Assembly (NCBI GenBank): GCA_025966315.1
Contig: JAOPUZ010000056.1
Coordinates: forward strand, 1-55,007
Source of the DNA: Frankiales bacterium
GTDB lineage: Bacteria; Actinomycetota; Actinomycetes; Mycobacteriales; Jatrophihabitantaceae
DNA: 55,007 bases
Reading direction: 5' to 3'
Shown: piece after piece, positions 26,953 through 35,536 of the stretch
How the letters are laid out: each line of letters opens with the position of its first letter
How positions within the stretch are numbered: position 1 is the stretch's first letter
Notes under the pieces: generated by a model
The model's input: the letters and a program-made list of their open reading frames with translations, nothing else
Databases searched by the model: none
What the model was told of the DNA's origin: nothing
Position numbers and translations under genes: made by a program

Positions 26953-27447
26953 TCAGTTACCTGCCACCGTGGTTCCATGAATGGCCGTCGCAGACCAGGT
27001 TGCTGTTTGCGAGATGTCATTGAGGTGCACGACCGAAAGCACCGAGGTCTTCTTCGGGATCGTGGCCCGCACCGTCACCGTATTGCCGTCGAAGGTGACC
27101 GTCCCGGTCGCGCCGTTGTCGGCCATGATCGCGTTGGCTGCCTTGCGGGCGGCCACCGGATCGGCCCGTAGTTGGTCGGGACTGCCGTTGCGCAGGGACT
27201 CCGGGCTCAGCGCATCGGCTCCGGCGCGGGCCGCTTGTTCGGCAACGTCAGCGGCTTTCTCTTTCGTCGCCAGGGCATTGCCACCGTCGATCACCAGGCC
27301 GGCCATCGCAATCATGCCGGCGGCCAGGATGGCCATGTACAGCGCAATCGAGCCACGCTCGCCGTCATCGCCAGCTTTTCTGCCCGCGATTGTCCTATTC
27401 AGGCGACGCCATAGGGACGTGTGGGTAGGACTTTCCAGTGGAGGCAC
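26953..27447 (-). CDS. TadG/TadE-like pilus assembly protein
   Basis: 164 residues from a GTG at 27447. The N-terminus is basic, then GERGSIALYMAILAAGMIAMAGLVIDGGNAL shows the hydrophobic helix and the GG-x-AL pattern of TadG-type (Flp pilus-associated) proteins. The rest is an alpha/beta extracytoplasmic domain (GTVTFDGNTVTVRATI). It is third of three pseudopilin-like genes and is followed after 1 bp by the LysM-BTAD gene. It is expected to be exported and to work with the pilus machinery. Confidence 0.82.
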   Translation of the reverse strand: MPPLESPTHTSLWRRLNRTIAGRKAGDDGERGSIALYMAILAAGMIAMAGLVIDGGNALATKEKAADVAEQAARAGADALSPESLRNGSPDQLRADPVAARKAANAIMADNGATGTVTFDGNTVTVRATIPKKTSVLSVVHLNDISQTATWSATAIHGTTVAGN

Positions 27448-27454
27448 GCCTACC

Positions 27455-27892
27455 TCACCCGCCCAGATCGCGGAAGTTCTCGATCGGCGCCGTGGCCGTC
27501 GAGGTGAGCGTCACCGAACCAGGCAACCCGGCCAGCGCCAGGCCCGACAGCGACGCGGTGCATTGCACGGTCACGCGCACCTGCCCGCCGGCGTGGAAAT
27601 CCGAGGTATCCGGGGTCGTATGAAAGCTGCTGCAGCTGATACCGGCGTTGTCCAGGATGTTGCGAGCCGCCGCGTCGGCCTGGCTGCCCGCTCCGCCGGG
27701 CGTATTGGCCAGCGCCGCCGCCCGCACCGCCGCGGACGCCGACTGGTCGGCAACCTGCTTGCCGTGCACGTAACGGCCGAAGCCGACCACGGTCAGCAGC
27801 ATCGCAATCACGAACGGCGTGAGAATGGCCAGTTCCAGGGCGGCTAAACCGTCCTCGCGGTCACCGACGCGATATCTCGCCAGCCACCACAT
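27455..27892 (-). CDS. TadE-family pseudopilin
   Basis: 145 residues from the ATG at 27892, which overlaps the previous stop as TGATG; a GTG three bases earlier (27895) is possible. The N-terminal DGLAALELAILTPFVIAMLL motif, with the conserved Glu inside the hydrophobic helix, is the TadE signature. The remainder is a small extracytoplasmic domain with two Cys (ISCSSF ... VQCTAS) that could form a disulfide. Processing would need the TadV/PilD-type prepilin peptidase, which is not in the window. Confidence 0.85.
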   Translation of the reverse strand: MWWLARYRVGDREDGLAALELAILTPFVIAMLLTVVGFGRYVHGKQVADQSASAAVRAAALANTPGGAGSQADAAARNILDNAGISCSSFHTTPDTSDFHAGGQVRVTVQCTASLSGLALAGLPGSVTLTSTATAPIENFRDLGG

Positions 27893-28320
27893 CACGCACC
27901 ACCAGGGGCAACGAACCGCTCGATCGGGCCGGTGGCGGACTCGTGGATGTGGAACGTAGCGAGCGGGACGAGGCTGATCACGTCGCCGGTCACGTCTAGC
28001 GTGAGGTTGTTGCCGTTCGGGTTGGCGTCCACGTTTGATTTCACGATCAGATTCGGAGCGATCGCCTTCAAATAGTCCTGGGCCCGCAGCTGGCCGGCCG
28101 CCGGCGTGGACTGGTACGCCCGCCCCGTCCGCAGACCTTCTTCGGCCGCGGCCTGGGCCACGTGCCGGGCGTGCCAGACCAGCGAGAACTGCACCACGAA
28201 CATCACCAGCAGAATCATCGCCGGGATGGTGATGACCATTTCGATGATCCCGTACCCGCGGTCGTCGGCACGCCGACTACGCCAACGGCGTAGCAGCGAG
28301 GAACGAGCGCGGGTAAGCAC
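27892..28320 (-). CDS. TadE-family pseudopilin
   Basis: About 142 residues from a GTG at 28320; a longer frame overlaps the Flp gene and is rejected. After a basic start (RARSSLLRRWRSRR), DDRGYGIIEMVITIPAMILLV shows the TadE pattern with the conserved Glu. WHARHVAQAAAEEGLRTGRAY is the amphipathic helix that follows in this family. It starts 15 bp after the Flp pilin stop and couples to the next TadE gene by TGATG. Confidence 0.83.
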   Translation of the reverse strand: MLTRARSSLLRRWRSRRADDRGYGIIEMVITIPAMILLVMFVVQFSLVWHARHVAQAAAEEGLRTGRAYQSTPAAGQLRAQDYLKAIAPNLIVKSNVDANPNGNNLTLDVTGDVISLVPLATFHIHESATGPIERFVAPGGA

Positions 28321-28334
28321 GGGCAACCGCCGGG

Positions 28335-28526
28335 TTACTGAGTCTTGACGTTGTTGGCGGTGCTGGTCGCCTTGGTCACCAGGATGGCGACGATCGCGAT
28401 GGCGGCGATCACGAAGGCGGCGATGATGACGACCGTCTGCACGATCTCGCCGCGCTCGGCATCCTCGCGGACCAGCTCGGCGCGGGTCGCGGCCCAGGCC
28501 CACAACAACCGGAGTTCGTTCAACAT
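28335..28526 (-). CDS. flp: Flp-type pilin
   Basis: 63 residues from an ATG with AGAGGA upstream. A polar N-terminal leader (MLNELRLLWAWAATRAELVREDAERGE) is followed by one hydrophobic helix (IVQTVVIIAAFVIAAIAIVAILV) and a short tail, matching the size and layout of actinobacterial Flp pilins. Cleavage is expected shortly before the helix, near the ERGE segment. A 62-bp gap separates it from tadC, so it may be made at a different level from the machinery. Confidence 0.85.
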   Translation of the reverse strand: MLNELRLLWAWAATRAELVREDAERGEIVQTVVIIAAFVIAAIAIVAILVTKATSTANNVKTQ

Positions 28527-28588
28527 GTTGAATCCTCTTTCTATTGATGATGCCGATACTGCTTGCTCAGTACGACGGTTTGCTGCGA

Positions 28589-29497
28589 TCAGAAGCTCAG
28601 AACGTTGACGATGGCCGGATAGCCGATGAACACAACGAATCCGAAACCGATCAGGATCTGGGCCAGCCGCATCGATTGATCGCGTTGCCCGGCCAGCCCT
28701 TCGGCCTCGGCCAGTTCCCGGCGTCGCATCGTTGCCGCCCGGGCGGTCAGCGTCTGCCGGACCCGAGCGCCGTCGTGGGACACCAGCCGAACCAGCGTCC
28801 CGAGGTCGCGCAACTCGGCCACGCCGACCCGTTCGCCCAGCTCGGTCAGCGCATCCCAGGCGTTGCGGCCACTGCGGGTAGCGCGAAACAGCGTGTCCCG
28901 CAACAGCGCCAACGGCCAACCGGTGCCAACCCTCGCGGCATTGGGCAGCGCCTCGGCCGGTGCCGCGGAACCGGCCATCTCCAGTGCGACCAGGTCGAGG
29001 TAAGAACCCAGCGCACGACGGAAATCCCGGCGCCGGCGGGCGGCCGCGCTCCGCGCATCGATATCGGGCAAGAAGAAGAACACCACGGCGACCAGGATGG
29101 CGACCACGATCGGCGTGCCGGTGGGCAGCGGCAAACCCACCGTGATCTGCAGAACCACCATGCCCAGCAAGGCGATCAGGAACCCGAGGACGGCGGCCAC
29201 CACCTTGTAGCCCATCGTCGCCTCGAACGTCTTGCCGGTCAGGGCCAGGTCCTGGCGCAGGCTGGTGTATTCGACGTTGCGCAGCGTGAGCTGGCGGCTG
29301 ACCAGCTGCCCGAGCCGTTCCTGCAGCCCGGCTGCCGTGTTCGCCGCCACGGCTGACGCCTGCGTGGTGCCGCTGCGTTGCTGCTGGTCGTAACGGGCCA
29401 ACTCGGTGAGTGAGTGCGGCTTGGGCGGGGCCAGCCGCCGGATCACTCCGAAGAGCACCGCGCCGATGATCCCGCCGAGGAGCGCCATGGCGATCAT
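28589..29497 (-). CDS. tadC: Tad pilus inner-membrane platform protein TadC
   Basis: 302 residues of the type II secretion F (T2SSF) family. It has an N-terminal membrane helix (ALLGGIIGAVLFGVI), a central pair of helices (GYKVVAAVLGFLIALLGMVVL and IVVAILVAVVFFFLPD), the cytoplasmic T2SSF helical domain (FRRALGSYLDLVALEMAGSAAPAEAL) and a C-terminal helix. It forms the platform with TadB. The ATG overlaps the tadB stop (ATGA at 29494-29497). Confidence 0.88.
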   Translation of the reverse strand: MIAMALLGGIIGAVLFGVIRRLAPPKPHSLTELARYDQQQRSGTTQASAVAANTAAGLQERLGQLVSRQLTLRNVEYTSLRQDLALTGKTFEATMGYKVVAAVLGFLIALLGMVVLQITVGLPLPTGTPIVVAILVAVVFFFLPDIDARSAAARRRRDFRRALGSYLDLVALEMAGSAAPAEALPNAARVGTGWPLALLRDTLFRATRSGRNAWDALTELGERVGVAELRDLGTLVRLVSHDGARVRQTLTARAATMRRRELAEAEGLAGQRDQSMRLAQILIGFGFVVFIGYPAIVNVLSF

Positions 29498-30486
29498 CGG
29501 GCCCGCACCGCCCTCGGCCGCTGGTCCGCTTGCGGTTCGGATGCAATCGCCTCGGCGGCCGCCGTGGTGAGGCCGGTCAGGTTGGCCACCAGGCGCAGGT
29601 CCGCCGGATCGATCTTGTGGTTCGGACGGGCCAGGAAGGGCATCACCGGCTCGGACCCGGACAACTGCCGCATCCAGAAGAAGCCGGCGGCGAAGAAGGC
29701 CAGCACCACGACCAGCGCGAGCTGGCCGGCGAAGGAGTTGTACGGCTCGACGTACTGCGAGGAGAAGATCGCCATGAACACGGCAAAGCCGATCGTGATC
29801 GCGACGACGATCTGGACGCCGCGCCGCAAGCCGGCGCGACCGGCCGACACCCGGCGGCGCATCTCTAGCTCTTCGCGGGCCGCCTCGGCCAGGTTGCCCA
29901 GCACCAGGCTCAGCCCGTCACCCCGCCGTCGCACGTTCAGGATCAAGGCGGCCAGGATCAGGTCGGCACTGGCGTCATCGAGGTAAGCGGCCAGCGACAG
30001 CAGGGCTTTCTCCATCGGTACCTTCGCCCGGATCTGACCGGTCAACCGGATCAGCGGCTGCCGGATCAGGGCCGGCGCGTTTCGGGTGGTCGCCGGAATG
30101 GCCTGCTCCAGGCTCGCGTGCGCGCTGATCGTGTCCCGCAGCGCTTCCGTCCAGATCACCAGCGCCTCGAGCCGGGCAATCTGCAGCTGTTCGGCGCGCG
30201 TCCCGCCGAACAGCTGCGGCCAGAAGATGACCAGCAACGCCAAGCCGATCGCCGCCACCGGCCAGCGCGTGAGGACCAGGGTCAACGCCCCGACCACGAC
30301 GCCACCGGCCACTCGCCCGGTGAAGGCCGGCGAGTGCAGGGCCTGAGAGATCTTGTCGCTCAGCCCCGGTCCAGCCGTGGGGTCTGGGGTCGTCCCCCGG
30401 ATTCCGATGACCAGCAGGACGATGCCCACCCCCACGCCACCGCAGAGAATGGCTGCCAGAAGCGTCGTAACCGAAGGCAGAATCAT
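29494..30486 (-). CDS. tadB: Tad pilus inner-membrane platform protein TadB
   Basis: 330 residues of the T2SSF family. It has an N-terminal helix (AAILCGGVGVGIVLLVIGI), a further hydrophobic pair (VVGALTLVLTRWPVAAIGLALLVIFW), the cytoplasmic domain beginning LEALVIWTEALRDTISAHASLEQAI, and two C-terminal helices (about 230-285). It partners TadC and the CpaF/TadA ATPase. Its start is 10 bp after the ATPase stop. Confidence 0.88.
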   Translation of the reverse strand: MILPSVTTLLAAILCGGVGVGIVLLVIGIRGTTPDPTAGPGLSDKISQALHSPAFTGRVAGGVVVGALTLVLTRWPVAAIGLALLVIFWPQLFGGTRAEQLQIARLEALVIWTEALRDTISAHASLEQAIPATTRNAPALIRQPLIRLTGQIRAKVPMEKALLSLAAYLDDASADLILAALILNVRRRGDGLSLVLGNLAEAAREELEMRRRVSAGRAGLRRGVQIVVAITIGFAVFMAIFSSQYVEPYNSFAGQLALVVVLAFFAAGFFWMRQLSGSEPVMPFLARPNHKIDPADLRLVANLTGLTTAAAEAIASEPQADQRPRAVRAR

Positions 30487-30496
30487 CTCGTCACCC

Positions 30497-31837
30497 CTAC
30501 ACGCCCTGCGCGTACCACTGCGGCTGAATGGCGATGAGGTCGTTATAGCCCGCCGAGGCCAGCCGATCGGCCCGCATGATCGCCACCTCGGGCATCCGCT
30601 CGGCGCGACCGTCCACCTCGGACTCGGCGAAGATCTTCGACCGGGTGACGCGACCTTCGTTGATACCGGTCACCTCGATTACCTCGGTCACGGTTCGCAG
30701 GTTGTTCATCAGCGGGTTCTTGCGGATGAAGACGACGAAGTCGATGGAGCCGGCCATCAACGAGTGCGTGACCGGGAAGTCCAGCCGCTCGAACTGAGCC
30801 GCGTAGGTGGCCAGCTTGTGGAACACGTCGTCGGCGTCACGCGCGTGGATGGTGGACAGCGAACCATCGTTGCCCTGCGACATGGCCGACAGCATCTGCA
30901 CGACCTCGGGCCCCAGGACCTCGCCCACGATGACACGGTCCGGGTTGTGCCGCCGGGTGCGGCGGACGAGTTGGTCGATGCTGATGCCGCCGCGCCCCTC
31001 GACGTCGGGCAGCACTTCTTCCATCTCGACGACATCCCAGTGCAGATCGGGGTTATGACGTAAGCCTAATTCGAGTGCGCGCTCCACCGTGATGATGCGT
31101 TCCTGCGGCGGGATGCAGTTGACCATCGCGCGCAGCAGCGTCGTCTTTCCGGCGTCGGTGGCGCCGGCCACCATGATGTTGCAGCGGGCGAGCACAGCCG
31201 CTTCGAGGAACGCGGCCAGCGTCGGGTCGACGGTGCCGAATTCCACCAGCCGGTGCATGAACATCTGCGGGAAGCGGTTGCGGCGGATCGAGATGACCGG
31301 ACGTTCGGTGGCGCCCAGCACCGCGGACAACCGGGAGCCATCCGGCAGCCGCAAGTCGAGTTCCGGACTGGCGACGGTGAACGGCCGGGCGTTCAAACCC
31401 GCGTAGGCGCCGAGGTTCTGCACGATGTTGATCAGGTCGTCGTCGTTGACGGCGATCGGGCGGCCGCGCTCCTTGCCGCGGGGAGCGGCGTAGGTGATCC
31501 ACACCTCGTCGCAGCCGTTGATGTCGATGTTCTCGACATCGGGGTCGTCGAGCAGTTCCTGCAACTCGCCGGCGCCGTACATCGCGGCGTACACCGCATC
31601 GCACAGTCGCTGGTCATAGGCCTGGTCGGGTAGTTCGGAGCCCCGGGCCAGCAGCGCCTGCATGTGCCGTTGCACCGCGCCGACGATCAGCGCTTGGGCC
31701 AGTTGCTGCTCGTCGGCGGTGAGCAGCTCCGGCAACAACTGGGCATCGCGCCGTTGCTTGGCCAGCGTGATCTCGTCCGCGACCTCTTCCTGAAGCTCGC
31801 GGATCAGCCCGTAATCGATCGTTTCGTGAGTGCTCAT
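30497..31837 (-). CDS. cpaF: Tad pilus ATPase (CpaF/TadA type)
   Basis: 446 residues from the ATG at 31837, overlapping the upstream stop by 4 nt; the long upstream frame is rejected. It is a secretion ATPase of the GspE/CpaF superfamily: N-terminal helical domain, then the PAS-like NTD (DIDINGCDEVWITY), Walker A GATDAGKT at about 225-232, Asp box, Walker B VIVGEVLGPE, and the His box with SLSTIHARDA. It powers Flp pilus assembly at the membrane with TadB and TadC. Confidence 0.93.
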   Translation of the reverse strand: MSTHETIDYGLIRELQEEVADEITLAKQRRDAQLLPELLTADEQQLAQALIVGAVQRHMQALLARGSELPDQAYDQRLCDAVYAAMYGAGELQELLDDPDVENIDINGCDEVWITYAAPRGKERGRPIAVNDDDLINIVQNLGAYAGLNARPFTVASPELDLRLPDGSRLSAVLGATERPVISIRRNRFPQMFMHRLVEFGTVDPTLAAFLEAAVLARCNIMVAGATDAGKTTLLRAMVNCIPPQERIITVERALELGLRHNPDLHWDVVEMEEVLPDVEGRGGISIDQLVRRTRRHNPDRVIVGEVLGPEVVQMLSAMSQGNDGSLSTIHARDADDVFHKLATYAAQFERLDFPVTHSLMAGSIDFVVFIRKNPLMNNLRTVTEVIEVTGINEGRVTRSKIFAESEVDGRAERMPEVAIMRADRLASAGYNDLIAIQPQWYAQGV

Positions 31838-32724
31838 CGGCCTTGCGCCTGTTCCATGGCTCGTTGTTCGTCCGTGTCGTCCGTGTCGTCGGCAGCATCG
31901 CCCGGCGCGTCGGCGGTGTTGGCCGGCTCTGCGAGGGCCGGGTCGCCGGCCGGGCCGTACAGCTCGGGCCACCAGCTCAGCAGGGTCTGGGACAGCACCC
32001 CCGCGGAGGCGAGCAGCGGAGTCTTGGCCAGCTTGCGAGTGAGCACGCCCTCCCACAGTGCGGCCGCGCCCTTGTCGTCCTCGGCCAGGAAGCCGGCCAC
32101 CGGTACGGGCGAACCGGCGGCATCCAGCATCTTGCGGACCTCGGCCACGGCGCGTTCCTCGCCGCGGCTCGGGGCCACCACCACGACCGCCAGCGGGTTG
32201 CGCTCACGGGTCGCGTCGCCCACCATCGACGAGAGCTCGTTCACCCGATCCCGCAGGTGGTAAAGGCCTTCCAGGCTGGGACGGGCAACCAGCAGCACCG
32301 CCGCCGAGGCCCGAGCGACGGTCAGCGTCGGGTTGCCGGGCTGCATCCGACCGAGGTCAGCGATCGCGGTGCCCTGCCACTGCGCGCAGATGGTTGCCAC
32401 CTGCGGCCACAGCCGTGCCATCGGGGCGTAGGCCTCCGCGCCGAGCGCGCCGGGAATGACCGGGAAGCCGAGCGAACACAACTGACTGAACTGGGTCAGC
32501 GACTGCGGGGACACTCCGGACCGAGCGCCCGCGGCCAGCGAGAGGATGGACGGGGCCTGCGAGAGGCGTTGGACGTTGCCGGCCGAATGCAGCCGGAAGG
32601 CCAAGTCGCCGCCGGCCGGATCCATCTCGACCACGGCGCGCTGCGACGGCCACACCGCGCCGAGCGCGGTGCACAGGGTGGTCACGCCGGGTGAGCCCTT
32701 ATCGCTGCAGACCGAAATGATCAT
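31834..32724 (-). CDS. CpaE/TadZ-like MinD-family protein with altered P-loop
   Basis: 296 residues. The fold follows the ParA/MinD family (IISVCSDKGSPGVTTL, then VVEMDPAGGDLAFRL, and later TAIADLGRMQPGN), as in CpaE/TadZ proteins that place the Tad machine. The deviant Walker A normally reads KGGxGKT. Here it reads DKGSPGVTT, where the essential second Lys is replaced by Val, so normal ATP hydrolysis is doubtful. The C-terminus is Asp-rich (DAADDTDDTDEQ). Both ends overlap neighbours by 4 nt, so it is firmly in the operon. Role: likely polar localisation of the pilus. Confidence 0.82.
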   Translation of the reverse strand: MIISVCSDKGSPGVTTLCTALGAVWPSQRAVVEMDPAGGDLAFRLHSAGNVQRLSQAPSILSLAAGARSGVSPQSLTQFSQLCSLGFPVIPGALGAEAYAPMARLWPQVATICAQWQGTAIADLGRMQPGNPTLTVARASAAVLLVARPSLEGLYHLRDRVNELSSMVGDATRERNPLAVVVVAPSRGEERAVAEVRKMLDAAGSPVPVAGFLAEDDKGAAALWEGVLTRKLAKTPLLASAGVLSQTLLSWWPELYGPAGDPALAEPANTADAPGDAADDTDDTDEQRAMEQAQGR

Positions 32725-33425
32725 GAGCCGTTGACCCGGACCAGGGCGATCAACTGGTTGTTCGACGCGGCGGCAATGGACGGCGCCGCGTTGCCGGCCA
32801 CTTGCAGGGTGACCAGGCTGCCACCCTGGGTGGACGGGTTTTCGGCGGTGGAAAACACCTTGACGTTGGACGCCAGCACCTGCGCGCTGGTCGTCGAGTT
32901 CTTGCCCGGCAGGCCGAGCACCTCGACTGAATCGCCTGACTGCAAACCATCAGCGGGCAACTGGCCCGGTGCCACGGCGACCCCGACCAGGGCTTGACCG
33001 GTCGGCAGCGTCGCCACGTCGGCGACCATTGCGCGCTGCAACAAGGTATGCGGGAGCAGGGTGACGGCCGCCGTCTTGCCTACGATGCTGTCGAGGCCGG
33101 ATCCGGCGATTGCGGTGATCTCGCCGGCCACCGAGGCGGTGGACAGGTCCGAGCGCTCGATCGTGTGTCCCACCGGCACCGTCTTGATCACCACGACGAC
33201 AGGCGTCTTGGAACCAGCTTGGGTATACAGATAAGCACCGATGGCGGCCAGCCCGATGATCAGGGCGACCGCCAGCGCGATGTATCCGGGTCGTCGTTCG
33301 CGGGTGGGCAGCGGTGACTGAACCGCCGGGACGCGCCCGTTTGACGGCGGCGCGGCGTGACCGGCCGACGCCCCACTCGGCGTGCCGGCCGGCATGGTCT
33401 GCGGCGAGAATCCGCCGGGCCTCAT
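32721..33425 (-). CDS. cpaB: CpaB/RcpC-like pilus assembly protein (SAF domain)
   Basis: 234 residues. A Pro/Gly-rich cytoplasmic start (about 1-45) precedes one membrane helix (YIALAVALIIGLAAIGAYLY). A periplasmic SAF-type domain follows (VVVVIKTVPVGHTIERSDLSTASVAG) and then a small beta-rich domain (SGDSVEVLGLP). CpaB/RcpC proteins are modifying or periplasmic components of Tad systems. Its stop overlaps the CpaE-like start (ATGA at 32721-32724). Confidence 0.82.
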   Translation of the reverse strand: MRPGGFSPQTMPAGTPSGASAGHAAPPSNGRVPAVQSPLPTRERRPGYIALAVALIIGLAAIGAYLYTQAGSKTPVVVVIKTVPVGHTIERSDLSTASVAGEITAIAGSGLDSIVGKTAAVTLLPHTLLQRAMVADVATLPTGQALVGVAVAPGQLPADGLQSGDSVEVLGLPGKNSTTSAQVLASNVKVFSTAENPSTQGGSLVTLQVAGNAAPSIAAASNNQLIALVRVNGS

Positions 33426-33507
33426 CGGTTCGTCCTCATCTGAACTGCCTCACTGCTCGTGGATGTGCAATCTCGTCCGCCCCCGCGCGACCTGCGCGTT
33501 CGAACGG

Positions 33508-34494
33508 TCAGTTACGGCCGACGACCTGGATCTGCAGGATGTCCATCGCCGCCGCGGTCGTGGTGGACACCAGGGGATCAAGCGTCCCGTTGGCCTGGCC
33601 GGCCACGTTCGACGTCCAGCTGATGTCCCACTGGGTGCTGAGCTTCGACGTCACCGGCCCAGCCGCGGACACGTTCCGGTAGGTGTACGAACATCCCGAC
33701 GGGGAGGCATCGTTGCCGTATCCGGAGGTCCAGGCGGTGCCCGGTCCGCCGCACGACTTGCTGGCCCCGTTGCCGGCATCGAACGTCAACGTGGCGGGCG
33801 TCGCAGTAACCGTGACGGTGACGCCGGTATCCGTTGCGGTCTTGCTCAGCGGGTGGAAATCGGCCGGGTCGGTCCAGAACCAGGTTGGCGTGTTCACGTA
33901 GGTGAATGCGCGGCCCTGGTAGGAGTTGGTTTCGGACGGCGAGCGGTGAAAGGTCGGCTGGATCATGGTCATGGTGGCCAGGATGTCGCGGGCCACGTCG
34001 CCCGGATCCGGCGGAACGACCATGCCCGGCGGCGGATTCTGCATCCAGCCCCAGCCGCCGTTCGTGCACTGGCCGCAGCCCTCGACGAAGATGAATTCGT
34101 AGATGGCGCCGGTGGTGTGACCTTCCCAGACCGCATCCGATTTCGGTGGCTGCGGTTCGAGCAGCTTCACGTATTCCGCGTCGCCGTACTGGTTGAGGTA
34201 GAAGTAGCCGAAGGTTTTGTCGTAGCAATCGACGATGTTGCCCTTTTCGGTCTTGCACACGGTGGGGCCGGGGTTGTTGTGCGAATCACCGGAGCTCGCA
34301 GTCGAGCCAGGTTGCCCGGTGCTGCCCGGATCGGTGATGTGGATCGTGCACTGACCGTTCGCGTCGTACTGCTGGCAGGTCGGGTCATCGGCCTGCGCCG
34401 TGCCGCTGACCGCGACGAACAGCCCGATGGCCATCGCGATGGCAGCGACGACGACGAGCAGACTGCGCCGGCGAAGTTTTACTGTGCTGGGCAC
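33508..34494 (-). CDS. Secreted protein of the Tad operon, unknown function
   Basis: 328 residues from a GTG at 34494 that overlaps the upstream lipoprotein gene by 16 nt. The signal peptide is clear: KLRRRS then LLVVVAAIAMAIGLFVAVSG and cleavage near AQA-DD. The mature part has several Cys pairs (TCQQYDANGQC, VEGCGQC, KSCGGPG, SGCSYTY), Trp-rich segments and a C-terminal beta-rich region with an Ig-like look. No known domain was recognised. Its position at the head of the Tad operon suggests a surface role linked to the pilus, such as an adhesin or tip protein (inference). Confidence 0.8.
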   Translation of the reverse strand: MPSTVKLRRRSLLVVVAAIAMAIGLFVAVSGTAQADDPTCQQYDANGQCTIHITDPGSTGQPGSTASSGDSHNNPGPTVCKTEKGNIVDCYDKTFGYFYLNQYGDAEYVKLLEPQPPKSDAVWEGHTTGAIYEFIFVEGCGQCTNGGWGWMQNPPPGMVVPPDPGDVARDILATMTMIQPTFHRSPSETNSYQGRAFTYVNTPTWFWTDPADFHPLSKTATDTGVTVTVTATPATLTFDAGNGASKSCGGPGTAWTSGYGNDASPSGCSYTYRNVSAAGPVTSKLSTQWDISWTSNVAGQANGTLDPLVSTTTAAAMDILQIQVVGRN

Positions 34495-35123
34495 GAGTCA
34501 GCCCCCTTGTTGGTGATGTTGGAAACCCGCCAGCCATTCGCGGCCGGGTACTTCAGATTCGTCACCGTGATGGCATCGAGCAGGAAGTTCTTACGTCCCG
34601 CGGCCACCAAGGAGTTGCCGTTGGCGTCCACGCCGCCGACCTTGCTGACGTCGTTGCAGGTCGTCACTTGCACGGTCGGATATATCGGATCCGGCTTGTG
34701 CGCCGGCTGGTTCGTCAGGTCGGTCACTCCGGCGGCAATGGTGCTGATCTTCTGAGTGCCGGTCTGCTTCCAGCTCTGGCTGCGATAGTGCGCGACGCCG
34801 TTGCGGTCGATGTCGGCCTGGTTGCCGGTGCTGACCGTGACGATCAGGTTGTACGAGCTTTTCGGGTTCGAATAGAGCTGGTCGATGGTGGCGTAATACT
34901 TGCGGACCGCGGCGATCGCGCCGGCCCGGGCGGCGGCTTCGGGCGTCGCGGGTCTGCTGGTCGCCGACGCGCTGGGCGCAGGGGTGCCGCTCGCCGTCGT
35001 CGCTGTGGTCGGGGCGGTCTGGATGTCCGTGCCCGAAGAGGCCTTAGCGCCACATGCCGAGAGAGTGATCATGGTGCCGGCTATGCACAGGCTTGCGATC
35101 GAACTACGTATCGCCGCCCGCAC
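34479..35123 (-). CDS. Lipoprotein, unknown function, first gene of the Tad operon
   Basis: 214 residues from a GTG at 35123 with GAAGGA upstream. The N-terminus has a lipoprotein signal peptide with lipobox L-S-A-C (ITLSACGAKASS), followed by a Thr/Ala/Pro-rich linker and then an alpha/beta domain (AAVRKYYATIDQLYSN ... NLIVTVSTG), similar in layout to NTF2-like or Mce-associated lipoproteins. No family is assigned with confidence. It is the start of the leftward operon reading to 23742. Confidence 0.8.
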   Translation of the reverse strand: MRAAIRSSIASLCIAGTMITLSACGAKASSGTDIQTAPTTATTASGTPAPSASATSRPATPEAAARAGAIAAVRKYYATIDQLYSNPKSSYNLIVTVSTGNQADIDRNGVAHYRSQSWKQTGTQKISTIAAGVTDLTNQPAHKPDPIYPTVQVTTCNDVSKVGGVDANGNSLVAAGRKNFLLDAITVTNLKYPAANGWRVSNITNKGADSCPAQ

Positions 35124-35536
35124 TGTCCTTCACCCCCGGCTTCATGGTCACCGCCATGCGGTCGTCGCCTGTCGCTGATGGTTCAACGTGACGAAACTGT
35201 GTAGCTCAACTGCGTTCGGGCCAGAAGGCTACCTTGATTTCGAGATGCCAGTCTGCCGTGATGTTTCACCTATCGCCATGTTTAAACGCATGTAAAGTTC
35301 CGTTATGGCTGTCGGAAGTGTATGTACCCGTTCGCCCGGCTTCTAAACGACGCCGTGCTCCGGCAGATGTTCGGCGTGGCAGTTGTCACCCGCCTGATCA
35401 AGCGCCGACCGGCCGCCTTCCGGGATCGTCGCAGCATCGCTGTCCGGGTCGCTGGCTGGCTTGGTCACGCTCGGACACGCGCTCAGTACGCACACGTACA
35501 TGGCAGACTCGCGCGAATCAAGCAGAAGGAGATCCA
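35124..35536. promoter_or_regulatory. 413-bp divergent gap between the Tad and type VII-like loci
   Basis: It carries no supported gene. It is the only large gap between the two operons, so the outward promoters of both are expected here. An AT-rich pocket at about 35265-35310 contains TTTAAA flanked by CATG and GCATG, a possible binding-site or promoter core. No exact -35/-10 pair can be defended. On the right end an AGAAGGAG ribosome site (35524-35531) precedes the GTG at 35537. Confidence 0.5.
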
